64,000 nucleotides of DNA from Allobrachymonas denitrificans DSM 15123 (GTDB lineage Bacteria > Pseudomonadota > Gammaproteobacteria > Burkholderiales > Burkholderiaceae_C), in the NCBI RefSeq assembly GCF_900110225.1, contig NZ_FOCW01000002.1, positions 186,001-250,000 of the forward strand. The letters run 5' to 3'. The notes under the pieces are model-generated. The model was not told the origin of the DNA and did no database searches. It saw only the letters and a list, made by a program, of their open reading frames with translations. Numbering within the stretch: the stretch's first letter is position 1; every line of letters begins with the position of its first letter. Of the stretch, positions 37,779 through 49,451 are shown one piece after another. The position numbers and the translations under genes were made by a program.

Positions 37779-38375
37779 CTAGACCCAGCCCAATCCTCCC
37801 AGCAAGGCACCTGCAGCAATCAGCCAGAGCAGGTGCACCTGCGTGCGCCACACGATCAGGGTGGCGGCCAGTGTCAGCAGCCAGAGCCGCCAGTCCTCAG
37901 CGGCATTGCCATGCGCGGCGGCCAGCAGCCAGCCGGTGGCGATCATCAGCGCGACCACCAGCGGTGCCATGCCGGCCTTGAAGGCGCGTACCGGGCGGCG
38001 ATCGCTGTGGCGTTGCGCCCAGCGGCTGGCGTGATAGGCCAGAACCAGAGCCGGCAGCATGCAGCCGGTCATGGCGAGCAGCAGTCCGAACAGCGCCAGG
38101 GCGATGGCATGGGGGCCGGCGCCCAGGCCGCCCGCTGCATTCAGGCCCAGATTCCAGCCCAGCAGCCCCACGAACAGCACGTTCGGCCCGGGAGCCGCCT
38201 GTGCCAGCGCAATCGAGGAACTGAACTGAGCCTCCGTCAGCCAGTGCTGCTGGGTGACCAGGTAGCGGTGCATGTCCGGTGCCGTGCTCATCGGGCCGCC
38301 CACGGCCAGCAGGGAGAGCGAGAGAAACTGCAGGAAGATGTCCAGCCAGTCGGCGTTCGTGAGGGTGATGCTCAT
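37779..38375 (-). CDS. Chromate transporter, second half-size subunit
   Basis: 198 aa single ChrA domain with about six membrane helices. GGPMSTAPDMHRYLV, HWLTEAQFSSSIALAQAAPGPN and GLLGWNLG repeat the pattern of the adjacent half. Pairs of short ChrA genes work as heterodimers in other bacteria, exporting chromate or an unidentified anion. Its start overlaps the stop of the partner (38372-38375). Confidence 0.9.
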   Translation of the reverse strand: MSITLTNADWLDIFLQFLSLSLLAVGGPMSTAPDMHRYLVTQQHWLTEAQFSSSIALAQAAPGPNVLFVGLLGWNLGLNAAGGLGAGPHAIALALFGLLLAMTGCMLPALVLAYHASRWAQRHSDRRPVRAFKAGMAPLVVALMIATGWLLAAAHGNAAEDWRLWLLTLAATLIVWRTQVHLLWLIAAGALLGGLGWV

Positions 38376-38965
38376 GGCCGGCCTTTGGCCGCAGCCTGCT
38401 GACCGAGGCGGATGTAGGTGAGGGTGCAACTCAGGCTGCCCAGCACGAGCAGCACCCAGACCAGGGGCCAGCGCAGAAGGGCGACGGCGATGAAGGCGAG
38501 CAGCGCGATGCATGCGGCCAGCGGCCAGCCCAGCGGATGCTTTCCGAGGGCACTGGCCAGACGCAGCCCGGTGGCAGTGACCAGGCCGGCGGCCACGGCC
38601 CCCATGCCGCGCAGGGCACCTTGTGCAACGGGATGCGTGGCGAGATCGGCATAGAGCAGGGCGACCAGCAGCACCACGACCAGGGGGCCGGCCAGCATGC
38701 CGGCGAGGGCTGCCAGGGCGCCCGACAGGCCGAAATGGCGCGCGCCGAAGGCAATGGACAGGTTGAGGGCATTCGGCCCGGGCAGGGTCTGCGCCACAGC
38801 CCATTCCTCGACGAACTGCTCTCGCGTGAGCCATTGCTTGCGATCCACCAGTTCGCGCTGGATGATTGCCATCACGCCGCCAAACCCCTGCAATGCCAGC
38901 CAGTTGAACGACCAGAACAGGTCGGCACGGGAGCGTGGCGTGTTGGGAGGAGACGGATGGGACAT
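38372..38965 (-). CDS. Chromate transporter, first half-size subunit
   Basis: 197 aa single ChrA domain. FWSFNWLALQGFGGVMAIIQ, RKQWLTREQFVEEWAVAQTL and PGPNALNLSIAFGAR are the family motif, followed by hydrophobic helices. Starts at the ATG at 38965 (MSHPSPPNTPRSRADLF). First gene of a two-gene unit, translationally coupled with the second half. Actual substrate not determinable from sequence. Confidence 0.9.
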   Translation of the reverse strand: MSHPSPPNTPRSRADLFWSFNWLALQGFGGVMAIIQRELVDRKQWLTREQFVEEWAVAQTLPGPNALNLSIAFGARHFGLSGALAALAGMLAGPLVVVLLVALLYADLATHPVAQGALRGMGAVAAGLVTATGLRLASALGKHPLGWPLAACIALLAFIAVALLRWPLVWVLLVLGSLSCTLTYIRLGQQAAAKGRP

Positions 38966-38993
38966 GGGGCGATTATGGCGGGATGGGGTTCGC

Positions 38994-39572
38994 TTACACC
39001 AGTGGCGCGCGATGCGCCCCACGCGCCGGCACCAGCGCCAGATTGCAGGGGTTGACCAGAAAATCCGCCAGCAGGGCACGGTAGTGCGGCAGCTGCTCCA
39101 CATGCCTGGTGCGATCGTGCACGCTGCCGTCGCCCTGCAGGAAGGCTGCGTCGAAATAGTGGGCGATCAGGTCGGCCTGCTGCTCCATGTTCAGGTCACA
39201 GAAGCGCTCGGTGTGCGGCAGCAGGTGCTGGTAGCGGTAGGCGCGCTGAAGCTTGCCATAGCCACCGCGCAGGGCGAGCCGCGCACCATGGCGCCACAGG
39301 CGAAAGCCGCGCTGCCATTGCCAGGCATGCACCAGTTCGTGCACGAACCAGACCTTGGTGGCGTCGTTGGCCTCGGCGAAGTCATGGTGCACCAGGCGGG
39401 GCGGAAAGACGAGCGTGTTGCCATGCGCAAGTGCGGCGCGCGTCATATGCGGCAAGCCCAGCCAGCCACCGCTCTGGATGCGAATCTGCATGTAGTCCAG
39501 CCCGTCACGGAACAGGGGCTGGACCAGCGCGATTTCAGCGGCTGTCAGCGGGCGGCGGGGTGCGAAACGCAT
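38994..39572 (-). CDS. Putative HExxH metalloprotease-like protein
   Basis: 192 aa from the ATG at 39572 (MRFAPRRPLTAAEIALVQPL). The zinc-binding motif HELVHAWQWQRGF lies at about 76-88, and DLNMEQQADLIAHYF, a second helix with conserved Glu, at about 128-142. The arrangement resembles proteins labelled DUF4157-like or vgr-related, whose function is unknown. No signal peptide or membrane segment seen. It sits between the chromate genes and nth; not certain to be a protease. Confidence 0.7.
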   Translation of the reverse strand: MRFAPRRPLTAAEIALVQPLFRDGLDYMQIRIQSGGWLGLPHMTRAALAHGNTLVFPPRLVHHDFAEANDATKVWFVHELVHAWQWQRGFRLWRHGARLALRGGYGKLQRAYRYQHLLPHTERFCDLNMEQQADLIAHYFDAAFLQGDGSVHDRTRHVEQLPHYRALLADFLVNPCNLALVPARGAHRAPLV

Positions 39573-39669
39573 CGTGGGTGGTAGCTTGTTTGCGCAGGGA
39601 GTGTCTGGAAGCTCACGCAGGCAGCGGCTCTTTTCAGATTCCCGATTGTCGCCAGCTTGCTGCGCAGGC

Positions 39670-40332
39670 TCAAGCGAGGGTCTTCTTGCGTGTGGCCTTG
39701 GCCAGCGTCTTGGGCTGGTAATCGCAGCAATCCGCCACGGCGCATTGCCAGCACTCGGGCGTGCGCGCCTTGCAGACGTAGCGGCCATGCAGGATCAGCC
39801 AGTGGTGCGCATGCACCAGAAACTCCTTGGGCACGCGCTTGAGCAACTGCTTCTCGACGGCAAGCGGCGTCTTGCCCGGTGCCAGGCCGGTGCGGTTGCC
39901 AACACGGAAGATGTGCGTATCCACCGCCATGGTCGGCTCGCCGAAGGCCACGTTCAGCACCACGTTGGCCGTCTTGCGCCCGACGCCCGGCAGCTTCTCC
40001 AGCGCCTCGCGGCTTTGCGGTACTTCACCGCCATGCTCGTCCAGCAGCAAACGGCAGGTGGCCATGATGTGTTTGGCCTTGCTGCGGTACAGGCCGATGG
40101 TCTTGATGTAGCTCTCCAGCCCTTCCAGGCCCAGGTCAAGGATGGCCTGCGGTGTATTGGCTACCGGGTAGAGCAGGCACGTGGCCTTGTTCACGCCCAC
40201 ATCGGTTGCCTGCGCGCTGAGCAGCACGGCGATCAGCAACTCGAACGGGGTGGTGTATTCCAGTTCGGTTTCCGGATGCGGATTGGCGGCCTGCAGCACG
40301 CTGAAGAAGCGGACGATCTGGTCTTTTTTCAT
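39670..40332 (-). CDS. nth: Endonuclease III
   Basis: DNA glycosylase/AP lyase for oxidised pyrimidines. 220 aa from the ATG at 40332 (MKKDQIVRFFSVLQ). LLSAQATDVGVNKA carries the conserved Gln region, the helix-hairpin-helix is LEKLPGVGRKTANVVLN with the catalytic Lys, and AVDTHIFRVGNR holds the catalytic Asp. The 4Fe-4S loop is C-x6-C-x2-C-x5-C in CKARTPECWQCAVADCC. A basic tail ends the protein. Confidence 0.97.
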   Translation of the reverse strand: MKKDQIVRFFSVLQAANPHPETELEYTTPFELLIAVLLSAQATDVGVNKATCLLYPVANTPQAILDLGLEGLESYIKTIGLYRSKAKHIMATCRLLLDEHGGEVPQSREALEKLPGVGRKTANVVLNVAFGEPTMAVDTHIFRVGNRTGLAPGKTPLAVEKQLLKRVPKEFLVHAHHWLILHGRYVCKARTPECWQCAVADCCDYQPKTLAKATRKKTLA

Positions 40333-40461
40333 GGGGCACAAAAAACTTCAAGCCCGCTACAAGGAGCGGGAGCCGCTATAGTCTGAGAGTTGTGATTGAT
40401 TGCGCGATTGTGGCACGCCGGCGCGGCTGCTGCAGGCTGCGCTTTTTCCAGGATCTGCGTC

Positions 40462-41649
40462 ATGCAATTCGCCTCCCGTCTGCAAAACTGCGAAACCTCT
40501 GCCATCCGCGAACTGTTCAAGCTGCTCGGCAAGCCAGGCATCATCAGCTTCGCCGGGGGCTTTCCGGATCCTGCGCTATTTGACGTGGAGGGTTTCCGCG
40601 CCGCCAGCACCGATGCGCTGCAGCAGTGGCCGGGTGCGGCGCTGCAGTACGGTGCCACCGAAGGTTTTGGTCCGCTCAAGGAGCAGATCGCCATCCTCTC
40701 CAACAACAAGAGCGCGCCGCTGGCCGAAGACGATTTCATCGTCACCACCGGCAGCCAGCAGGCGCTGGACCTGATCGGCAAGTGCATGATCTCGCCCGGC
40801 GACAAGGTGATCGTGGAAGGCCCGACCTTTCTGGCCACCATCCAGTGCTTCCGCCTGTATGGCGCCGAGGTGATCAGCGCGCCCATCGACGGCGATGGCG
40901 TGCAGGTGGACAAGCTCGAAGCGCTGATTGCCGAGCACAAGCCCAAGCTGGTTTACCTGATTCCCACCTTTGGCAATCCGAGCGGCGCCATGCTGACGCT
41001 GGAGCGCCGCAAGCGCGTGCTGGAGCTGGCCGCGCAATACCAGACGCTGGTGGTGGAAGACGATCCGTATGGCGACCTGTTCTTCGACGCACCTCCGCCG
41101 CCCAGCCTGCTGGCGCTGAGCAACGACGTGCCCGGCAGCCGTGACTGGCTGGCCCACTGCGGCAGCCTGAGCAAGATCATGTCGCCCGGCCTGCGTCTGG
41201 GCTGGCTGGTGGCGCCCAAGGCGCTGCTGTCCAATGCCGTGATGTGCAAGCAGTTCAGCGATGCCAACACCAGCACCTACGCCCAGGCCACGGCCGCGGC
41301 CTATCTGCAAAGCAACCGCCTGCCGCAGGCGGTGAACCAGGTGCGCCGCGTCTATGCCGAGCGCGCCAGCTGCATGGCCGAGAGCCTGCACCGCGAACTG
41401 GGCGAAGCCGTGAGCTTCCACGCGCCGAGTGGCGGCATGTTCTTCTGGCTGCGTCTGACGGGCGCCAATGGCGGCGAGACAGATGCCGGAAAGTTTGCCC
41501 AGCGCGCCGTCGAGAAACTGGTGGCTTTCGTGCCGGGCGCGCCGTTCTTTGCGCAGCAGCCGGATCCTGCGTGCTTCCGCATGAGCTTTGCCACCTCGGA
41601 TCTGGAGAAGATCGAGGAAGGCGTGCGGCGCATGGGGCAGGCGCTGTAA
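40462..41649 (+). CDS. PLP-dependent aminotransferase, class I/II (aminoadipate aminotransferase-like)
   Basis: 395 aa. SAIRELFKLLGKPGIISFAG and GGFPDPALF at the N-terminus, LQYGATEGFGPLKEQIA, the PYGDLFF region with the conserved Asp/Tyr, and SLSKIMSPGLRLGWLVAP with the PLP Lys mark the LysN/MocR-like aminotransferases. The true amino donor is unknown. The start is the ATG at 40462, with CCAGGA upstream. Divergent from nth. Confidence 0.9.
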   Translation: MQFASRLQNCETSAIRELFKLLGKPGIISFAGGFPDPALFDVEGFRAASTDALQQWPGAALQYGATEGFGPLKEQIAILSNNKSAPLAEDDFIVTTGSQQALDLIGKCMISPGDKVIVEGPTFLATIQCFRLYGAEVISAPIDGDGVQVDKLEALIAEHKPKLVYLIPTFGNPSGAMLTLERRKRVLELAAQYQTLVVEDDPYGDLFFDAPPPPSLLALSNDVPGSRDWLAHCGSLSKIMSPGLRLGWLVAPKALLSNAVMCKQFSDANTSTYAQATAAAYLQSNRLPQAVNQVRRVYAERASCMAESLHRELGEAVSFHAPSGGMFFWLRLTGANGGETDAGKFAQRAVEKLVAFVPGAPFFAQQPDPACFRMSFATSDLEKIEEGVRRMGQAL

Positions 41650-41892
41650 GTCCTGCTGGCTGGCCGCCTGCGGCATGCCTTGAGGACTGTGCAGGGGTGA
41701 TCGCGCCCTGGCTAGTGGCAGGCAATGCCCCTCCGGATTGCCTTGCAAACCCTGAAATATCAGGGAATACCCGCGTGTCCGCACAACTCCACGCAAGCCT
41801 CAGGGTTGCCGTTTTTCGATTAATCTCGAGATTTTTGAATCCAGCCCAGATGGCTGGAGTGAATTTTTCTGCCTTTCCCTTGTGAGACGCCC

Positions 41893-44709
<2,817 letters not shown>

Positions 44710-45273
44710 TCACCCGGCAATCCGCGCCCACAGCAGGCGCAGTTGCAACCCCCAGTTGCTCGTCAGCCCCACGGTGCGGCTGGAGATGGTGCCATCCGGC
44801 GCCAGGATGATGAAGCTGGGGGTGGAATTCACGCCGAAGGTGCGTGCGATGTCGCCTTGCGGGTCCATGGCGCTGTTCCAGCGCAGCCCGCTTTTCTGCT
44901 CATAGGCCGCCACCGTGCTGGCGGGGCCGGACTGCATGGCGATCGGCAGCACCGGATACTTCTGCACCAGCGCATCCACCGAACCCTGCTCCAGCTTGCA
45001 AATCGGGCACCAGGTGGCCCAGAAATACAGCACCACCGGCTCGCCGGCATGCTGCTGGCGCCACTGGGTAAGCGTCTGGCTGTTGCCGGCCGTCACGGCA
45101 CGCTCGAATTGCACCTCGGGCGCCTGCCCCGACGCCATGTTGCGCGTCTGCCAGAGATGGGCGGCGAGAAAGGCAGCGAACAGGATGGCGATGTTGATGG
45201 CCCAGGAGCGGGCGCGACGGCGCCAGGGGGAGGGGAGGGAAGGAGTGGAGGATGACTCGTTCGGTTCTTGCAT
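44710..45273 (-). CDS. TlpA-like membrane-anchored thioredoxin
   Basis: 187 aa. A basic cytoplasmic start, one membrane helix (about 25-41, SWAINIAILFAAFLAAHLW) and a periplasmic thioredoxin fold with VVLYFWATWCPICKLEQGSV, active site WCPIC. NSTPSFIILAPDG holds the cis-Pro loop. Relatives keep apo-cytochrome c or copper-protein cysteines reduced, but WCPIC is also seen in ScsD-like proteins. Starts at 45273; an ATG four codons upstream is possible. Confidence 0.88.
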   Translation of the reverse strand: MQEPNESSSTPSLPSPWRRRARSWAINIAILFAAFLAAHLWQTRNMASGQAPEVQFERAVTAGNSQTLTQWRQQHAGEPVVLYFWATWCPICKLEQGSVDALVQKYPVLPIAMQSGPASTVAAYEQKSGLRWNSAMDPQGDIARTFGVNSTPSFIILAPDGTISSRTVGLTSNWGLQLRLLWARIAG

Positions 45274-45643
45274 GCGGGAAAGCATAGCGGCGAAGCTGGC
45301 TGAAAACGTGTGCAGCGGTAATACCTGAGCCGCGAATGCGGCTGCGAACGAAGCTGATGCGGGAATTGACACGATGCAGGAGAGCAATCACTTATTCCCT
45401 CGTCTTCAGAGTTGAGAGAGTCGCTCAGATCATGTGTATACAAAACCCGATTTTCTATACATGTCGAAGCTGACGTGTATAAAAATGGCGGGTTTCCTAT
45501 ACATATGGGTCGTTGAAGTGGTGGGCAAGATGTGCTCTGACCAGTCCGGATGTCAACGTCATTGGCAAGGCTGGCAACAGGGACTTGCACGGCGGATTTA
45601 CCATCAGGGTTGCTTTGAACTCCATTGAATGAGAGCAACACGC
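45274..45643. other. Divergent gap between the TlpA-like and nitronate monooxygenase genes
   Basis: 370 bp with no recognisable gene. Its middle (about 45420-45510) is strikingly AT-rich and holds the paired 30-bp elements listed separately. Short ORFs on both strands were not recognised. Confidence 0.6.
45434..45504. repeat. Pair of opposed 30-bp elements with TGTATA/TATACA ends
   Basis: Element A (45434-45462) begins GTGTATA and ends TATACAT; element B (45475-45504) does the same. Their cores are AAAACCCGATTTTC and AAAATGGCGGGTTTCC, so B is an imperfect reverse complement of A. Each is itself flanked by inverted heptamers. This could be a double operator site or a remnant of a small inverted-repeat element. 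Confidence 0.7.
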
Positions 45644-46708
45644 ATGGCTTCGTCCCCTGAATTTCTTGCGCGCCTGGGCATCACGTACCCCATCATCCAG
45701 GCCCCGATGGCAGGAACCTCGACGCCTGCCCTGGCCGCCGCTGTCTCCAACGCCGGTGGTCTGGGCTCACTCGGCATCGGAGCCAATACGGTTGCTCAGG
45801 CGCGGCAGATGATTAAGGACACACGCGCCCTGACCGACAAGCCCTTCAACATTAATGTCTTTTGCCACGCCCCGGCGCAGCGTGATGCAGTGCGCGAAGC
45901 GGCGTGGCTGCAGCATCTGGCACCGCTGTTCGCCGAGGTGGGTGCAGACCTGCCGGCGACGCTGAACGAGATCTATCCCACCTTCGTGCAGGATGCATCT
46001 GCCTTGCAGATGCTGCTTGAACTGCGACCTGCCGTGGTGAGTTTCCATTTCGGTCTGCCATCGGCGGCGGCTATCGAGGCCTTGCGCGAAGCGGGCATTT
46101 TCACCATGGCCACGGCGACCAATCTGCAGGAAGCTGCGCTGATCGAGCAGGCTGGCGTCAATGCCATCGTGGCCCAGGGCATCGAGGCAGGCGGGCATCG
46201 CGGCATGTTCGATCCCGAGGCGGTGGACGAGCGCTGGAGTACGGCGGTGCTGGTGCGCATGCTGGTCAGGCAGACGGCGCTGCCGGTGATTGCGGCTGGC
46301 GGCATCATGGACGGTGCCGGCATCCGCGCCATGCTGGATCTGGGGGCTGCTGCTGTGCAACTCGGCACGGCATTCATCCTGTGTCCCGAATCGGCGGCCA
46401 ATGCCAGCTATCGCCAGAATCTCAGGAGTGAACGCGCCGCGCGCACGCAACTGACGGCGGCCATTTCCGGCCGTCCGGCGCGTGGCATGGTGAACCGCCT
46501 GATTGCGCACGGCGAGGCAACGGGCAGTCCGCCAGCGGCCGGCTATCCCATGGCCTACGATGCCGCCAAACAATTGCATGCGGCTGCCAGTCAGCAGGGC
46601 AATCACGAGTTTGCCGCGCAGTGGGCAGGGCAGGGCGCTCCGCTGGCTAGGGAAATGCCGGCGGCAGAGCTTGTGGAGTTGCTGGTCAGGGAGTGGCGGC
46701 AAGACTGA
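45644..46708 (+). CDS. Nitronate monooxygenase (2-nitropropane dioxygenase family)
   Basis: FMN enzyme oxidising nitronates such as propionate-3-nitronate. 354 aa. [20 protein letters not shown] and [13 protein letters not shown] bind flavin at the N-terminus; [17 protein letters not shown] and [19 protein letters not shown] are the class I signature, with the catalytic His in [22 protein letters not shown] follows. Starts at the ATG at 45644 or five codons earlier at 45629. A single gene, downstream of the paired 30-bp elements. Confidence 0.92.
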   Translation: MASSPEFLARLGITYPIIQAPMAGTSTPALAAAVSNAGGLGSLGIGANTVAQARQMIKDTRALTDKPFNINVFCHAPAQRDAVREAAWLQHLAPLFAEVGADLPATLNEIYPTFVQDASALQMLLELRPAVVSFHFGLPSAAAIEALREAGIFTMATATNLQEAALIEQAGVNAIVAQGIEAGGHRGMFDPEAVDERWSTAVLVRMLVRQTALPVIAAGGIMDGAGIRAMLDLGAAAVQLGTAFILCPESAANASYRQNLRSERAARTQLTAAISGRPARGMVNRLIAHGEATGSPPAAGYPMAYDAAKQLHAAASQQGNHEFAAQWAGQGAPLAREMPAAELVELLVREWRQD

Positions 46709-46837
46709 GCCCGTGATGGCGCTCGCGCCTGCGTGCATGGACAGTGGATTCTGCCGAGACGTGATTGCTGCTCTTCAGTTGTGCGCGTCATGAACGGCTA
46801 TATTCCCGGTGGGCGAACTCCTTTGCGTTGCACAAGG

Positions 46838-46873
46838 AAAAACCGGCTGTCTCCCAAGGAACACAGCCGGTTT
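46838..46873 (-). terminator. Rho-independent terminator of the CmpX-like gene
   Basis: AAACCGGCTGT (46840-46850) pairs with ACAGCCGGTTT (46863-46873), and the minus strand then reads TTTTTCC. It lies about 18 bp after the minus-strand stop. Confidence 0.88.
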
Positions 46874-46890
46874 GCAGCTACTTCAGACGT

Positions 46891-48471
46891 TTAGACCAGC
46901 GGCGGCTGGCCCTCGTTGTCCGCAGCGGGCTTGGCGGCGACAGCCTCATCCGGCAGCACCAGCGCACTGTCCTTCTTGCAGGCGCCCTTGAAGCAGCAGT
47001 CCACCCACTGGTTGGCCAGGCGCGCAGCCGCTTCGCGGCCACCCAGACCAAAGGCGAGGGCCACAGCCACGGCCACGGCGCCCAGCGTCAGGCCGAAGGC
47101 CAGATAGACGATCTCGTTGGCCACACCCATGGCACGCAGCCCCATGGCGATCACCAGACCCAGAATGGCAAAACGCGCGATGTTGGCGATCAGGCCGGAA
47201 GAATGATCGGCACGGCTCAGCGCCTGGTAGGCCAGGTTGGCCAGCCAGAAGCCGATGATCATGATCACGCTGCCCAGCAGGATGTCGCCGCCGAAGGCGG
47301 TGAAAGTGGTCAGCAGGTCGCTCACCTGGGTGAAGCCGAGCTGGTTGGCCGCCTCGACCACGGCAAACAGCATGGCGAAGAACATCAGCAGACTGCCGGC
47401 CAGGTTGGAGGGCAGCAGGCTGCCGCTGAACATGCGCTGCATGCCGAGCTTGGCGGGCAGCGCATCGGCACCCACGTTCTGCAGCAGCGAGCGCAGCAGC
47501 ATGGCGGCAAAGCGCGCCACGTACCAGGTCAGCAGCACGATGACGACGGCGGCGATGATGTGCGGCACGGCGGTCAGGAACTGCTGCAGCATGTCCGTGG
47601 CGGGGCGGCTGATGGCTTCGATTTTCAGGGCATCGAGTGCGGCGATCAGCGCCGGCACCAGCACCATGATGTAGACGATGGTGCCGCCCAGGCTGGACAG
47701 GCGCAGGCCGTTGGCAGGCGCTTCGGTGGCAGCCACTTGCGCAGCGGTATGGCCGAGCTTGTTGCCCAGATTGTCGGCCCCCATGGCAGCCAGCAGGTTG
47801 CTCACCAGGCCGCGCAGGATGCGTGCGACGATCCAGCCCACCACACCGATCATCAGGGCGGCTAGGATGTTGGGCGCCATGGCCAGTGTCTTGTCGAGCA
47901 TGGCCTGCATGGGTTGCAGCAGGCCGGTCATTTCCAGCGCGCCCAGGATGGCCGGCAGGAACAGCAGGATCACCAGCCAGAAGGCCACGTTGCCCGCGTT
48001 GTGGCTGACCGGCGCCATGCCGGCTTCGGCGCTCAGGCGCTCATCCAGGCGCGTGGCGTTCAGGGCCTTGCTCACGCCGATCCTGATCAGCGTGGCCACC
48101 ACCCAGGCCACCAGACCGATCACGCCCGCGGCAAAGATGCGCGGCAGATAGCGCAGCACGTCCGTCAGCATGACGGCCAGCGGCGCCGACACGGTGGACA
48201 GGTTCAGTGCACTGAGTGCAGCCACGACGGCGGCCAGCAGGATGAGCCAGAACACCGCAATGGCGATCGGCGATTCGGCATCGACCTGGCGGCCGGTGCT
48301 GGTGTTGATGCGCTGGTTGAGCTTGCTCATGCCCAGCAGACGACGCACGCCGGCGCGTGCAATGATGGCGATGATCCAGCCGATGGCAAAAATGGCCAGC
48401 GCGCCCAGAATCTGGGGTAACTGCGAGCCGACCGTGTTCTGCATGGCCGTGGTGAAGGCGGTGGTATCCAT
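46891..48471 (-). CDS. CmpX-like mechanosensitive ion channel family protein
   Basis: 526 aa integral membrane protein made of repeated TM-helix units: GWIIAIIARAGVRRLL, GLVAWVVATLIRIGVSKAL, GVVGWIVARILRGLVSNLL and similar helices, each followed by polar residues. This is the layout of Pseudomonas CmpX and related TM-helix-repeat proteins. The late GLTLGAVAVAVALAFGLGGREAA resembles the pore-lining helix of MscS. The C-terminus has three Cys (CCFKGAC). Osmotic or membrane-stress role by family only. Confidence 0.88.
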   Translation of the reverse strand: MDTTAFTTAMQNTVGSQLPQILGALAIFAIGWIIAIIARAGVRRLLGMSKLNQRINTSTGRQVDAESPIAIAVFWLILLAAVVAALSALNLSTVSAPLAVMLTDVLRYLPRIFAAGVIGLVAWVVATLIRIGVSKALNATRLDERLSAEAGMAPVSHNAGNVAFWLVILLFLPAILGALEMTGLLQPMQAMLDKTLAMAPNILAALMIGVVGWIVARILRGLVSNLLAAMGADNLGNKLGHTAAQVAATEAPANGLRLSSLGGTIVYIMVLVPALIAALDALKIEAISRPATDMLQQFLTAVPHIIAAVVIVLLTWYVARFAAMLLRSLLQNVGADALPAKLGMQRMFSGSLLPSNLAGSLLMFFAMLFAVVEAANQLGFTQVSDLLTTFTAFGGDILLGSVIMIIGFWLANLAYQALSRADHSSGLIANIARFAILGLVIAMGLRAMGVANEIVYLAFGLTLGAVAVAVALAFGLGGREAAARLANQWVDCCFKGACKKDSALVLPDEAVAAKPAADNEGQPPLV

Positions 48472-48694
48472 GTATGACGTCCCTCCTCTGATGCTTGTAC
48501 GGAGCGCGCGAACGCGCAGCGAAGATGAAACCGCTGCGAGACGGGGCAGGCCCCCGCCTCAGGCAGCTTCGGGTTTCACCATAGCACAGGGGTGTGACAG
48601 GGACGACCGGGATAGCCCCGGAAATGCTTAATGCGGATGGCGTTTGCGCACGGAACGGGGCTTTTTCACGCTGTCGCCCGGACGGTGGGCAGGA

Positions 48695-49396
48695 TCAGCC
48701 CAGCACTTCCAGCAGACGGTCCAGTCCGCCCTCATTGATCGCCACCATGGCCTGGTTGCGCACGGCGGGCTTGGCGTGGTAGGCCACGGACAGGCCGGCC
48801 ACGGCCATCATCTTCAGGTCGTTGGCGCCATCGCCCATGGCAATGGTCTGCTCGGGCGGAATGCCCATCAGCGTGGCCACTTCCAGCAGGGTGCGGGCCT
48901 TTTCCGCGCCATCGCAGATATCGCCCCAGGCCTGATCGATCATGCGACCGGTGAGTTGGCCGTCCACGACTTCCAGCAGGTTGGCGCGCGTGAAATCGAT
49001 GCCCAGACGCTGGCGGATGCGCTCGGTGAAGAAGGTGAAGCCGCCAGACACCAGCAGGATCTTGAGGCCGGCGTTCTTGCAGGCCTGGATCAGCGCTTCC
49101 ACGCCGGGATTCAGGCGCAGGCGCTCGTCGTAGATCTGCTGCAGGGCACTCTCGGGCACGCCTTCGAGCAGGGCGACGCGCTGGCGCAGGCTTTCCTTGT
49201 AGTCGCTGATCAGTCCCTGCATGGCAGCCTCGGTGATGGCCGCCACTTCTTCCTTCTTGCCCACGGCTGCGGCAATTTCGTCCACGCACTCGATATTGAT
49301 CAGCGTCGAATCCATGTCGAACGCGATCAGCTTGTAATCGGAGAGGTTCTTGAGGACGGGTTGCTCGCGGACGACCAGGGAAGAATCTTGGCTCAT
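48695..49396 (-). CDS. serB: Phosphoserine phosphatase
   Basis: Final step of serine synthesis. 233 aa. HAD motif I LIAFDMDSTLINIECVDEIA (about 27-46) carries the catalytic Asp pair; LLVSGGFTFFTERIRQRLGI is motif II; TIAMGDGANDLKMMAVAGLS is motif IV. There is no N-terminal ACT domain, so this is the short form. Starts at the ATG at 49396 (MSQDSS) or four codons upstream at 49408. Confidence 0.96.
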   Translation of the reverse strand: MSQDSSLVVREQPVLKNLSDYKLIAFDMDSTLINIECVDEIAAAVGKKEEVAAITEAAMQGLISDYKESLRQRVALLEGVPESALQQIYDERLRLNPGVEALIQACKNAGLKILLVSGGFTFFTERIRQRLGIDFTRANLLEVVDGQLTGRMIDQAWGDICDGAEKARTLLEVATLMGIPPEQTIAMGDGANDLKMMAVAGLSVAYHAKPAVRNQAMVAINEGGLDRLLEVLG

Positions 49397-49426
49397 GATG
49401 GGCTGCATGCGGATGGGAATCCCTCT

Positions 49427-49432
49427 ATTGTA
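49427..49432 (-). promoter_or_regulatory. Possible -10 element for serB
   Basis: TACAAT on the minus strand, 31 bp before the serB start and after the end of the upstream oxidoreductase gene. No good -35 at the right distance. Confidence 0.35.
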
Positions 49433-49451
49433 GAAGGAGGGGTGTGACAAT

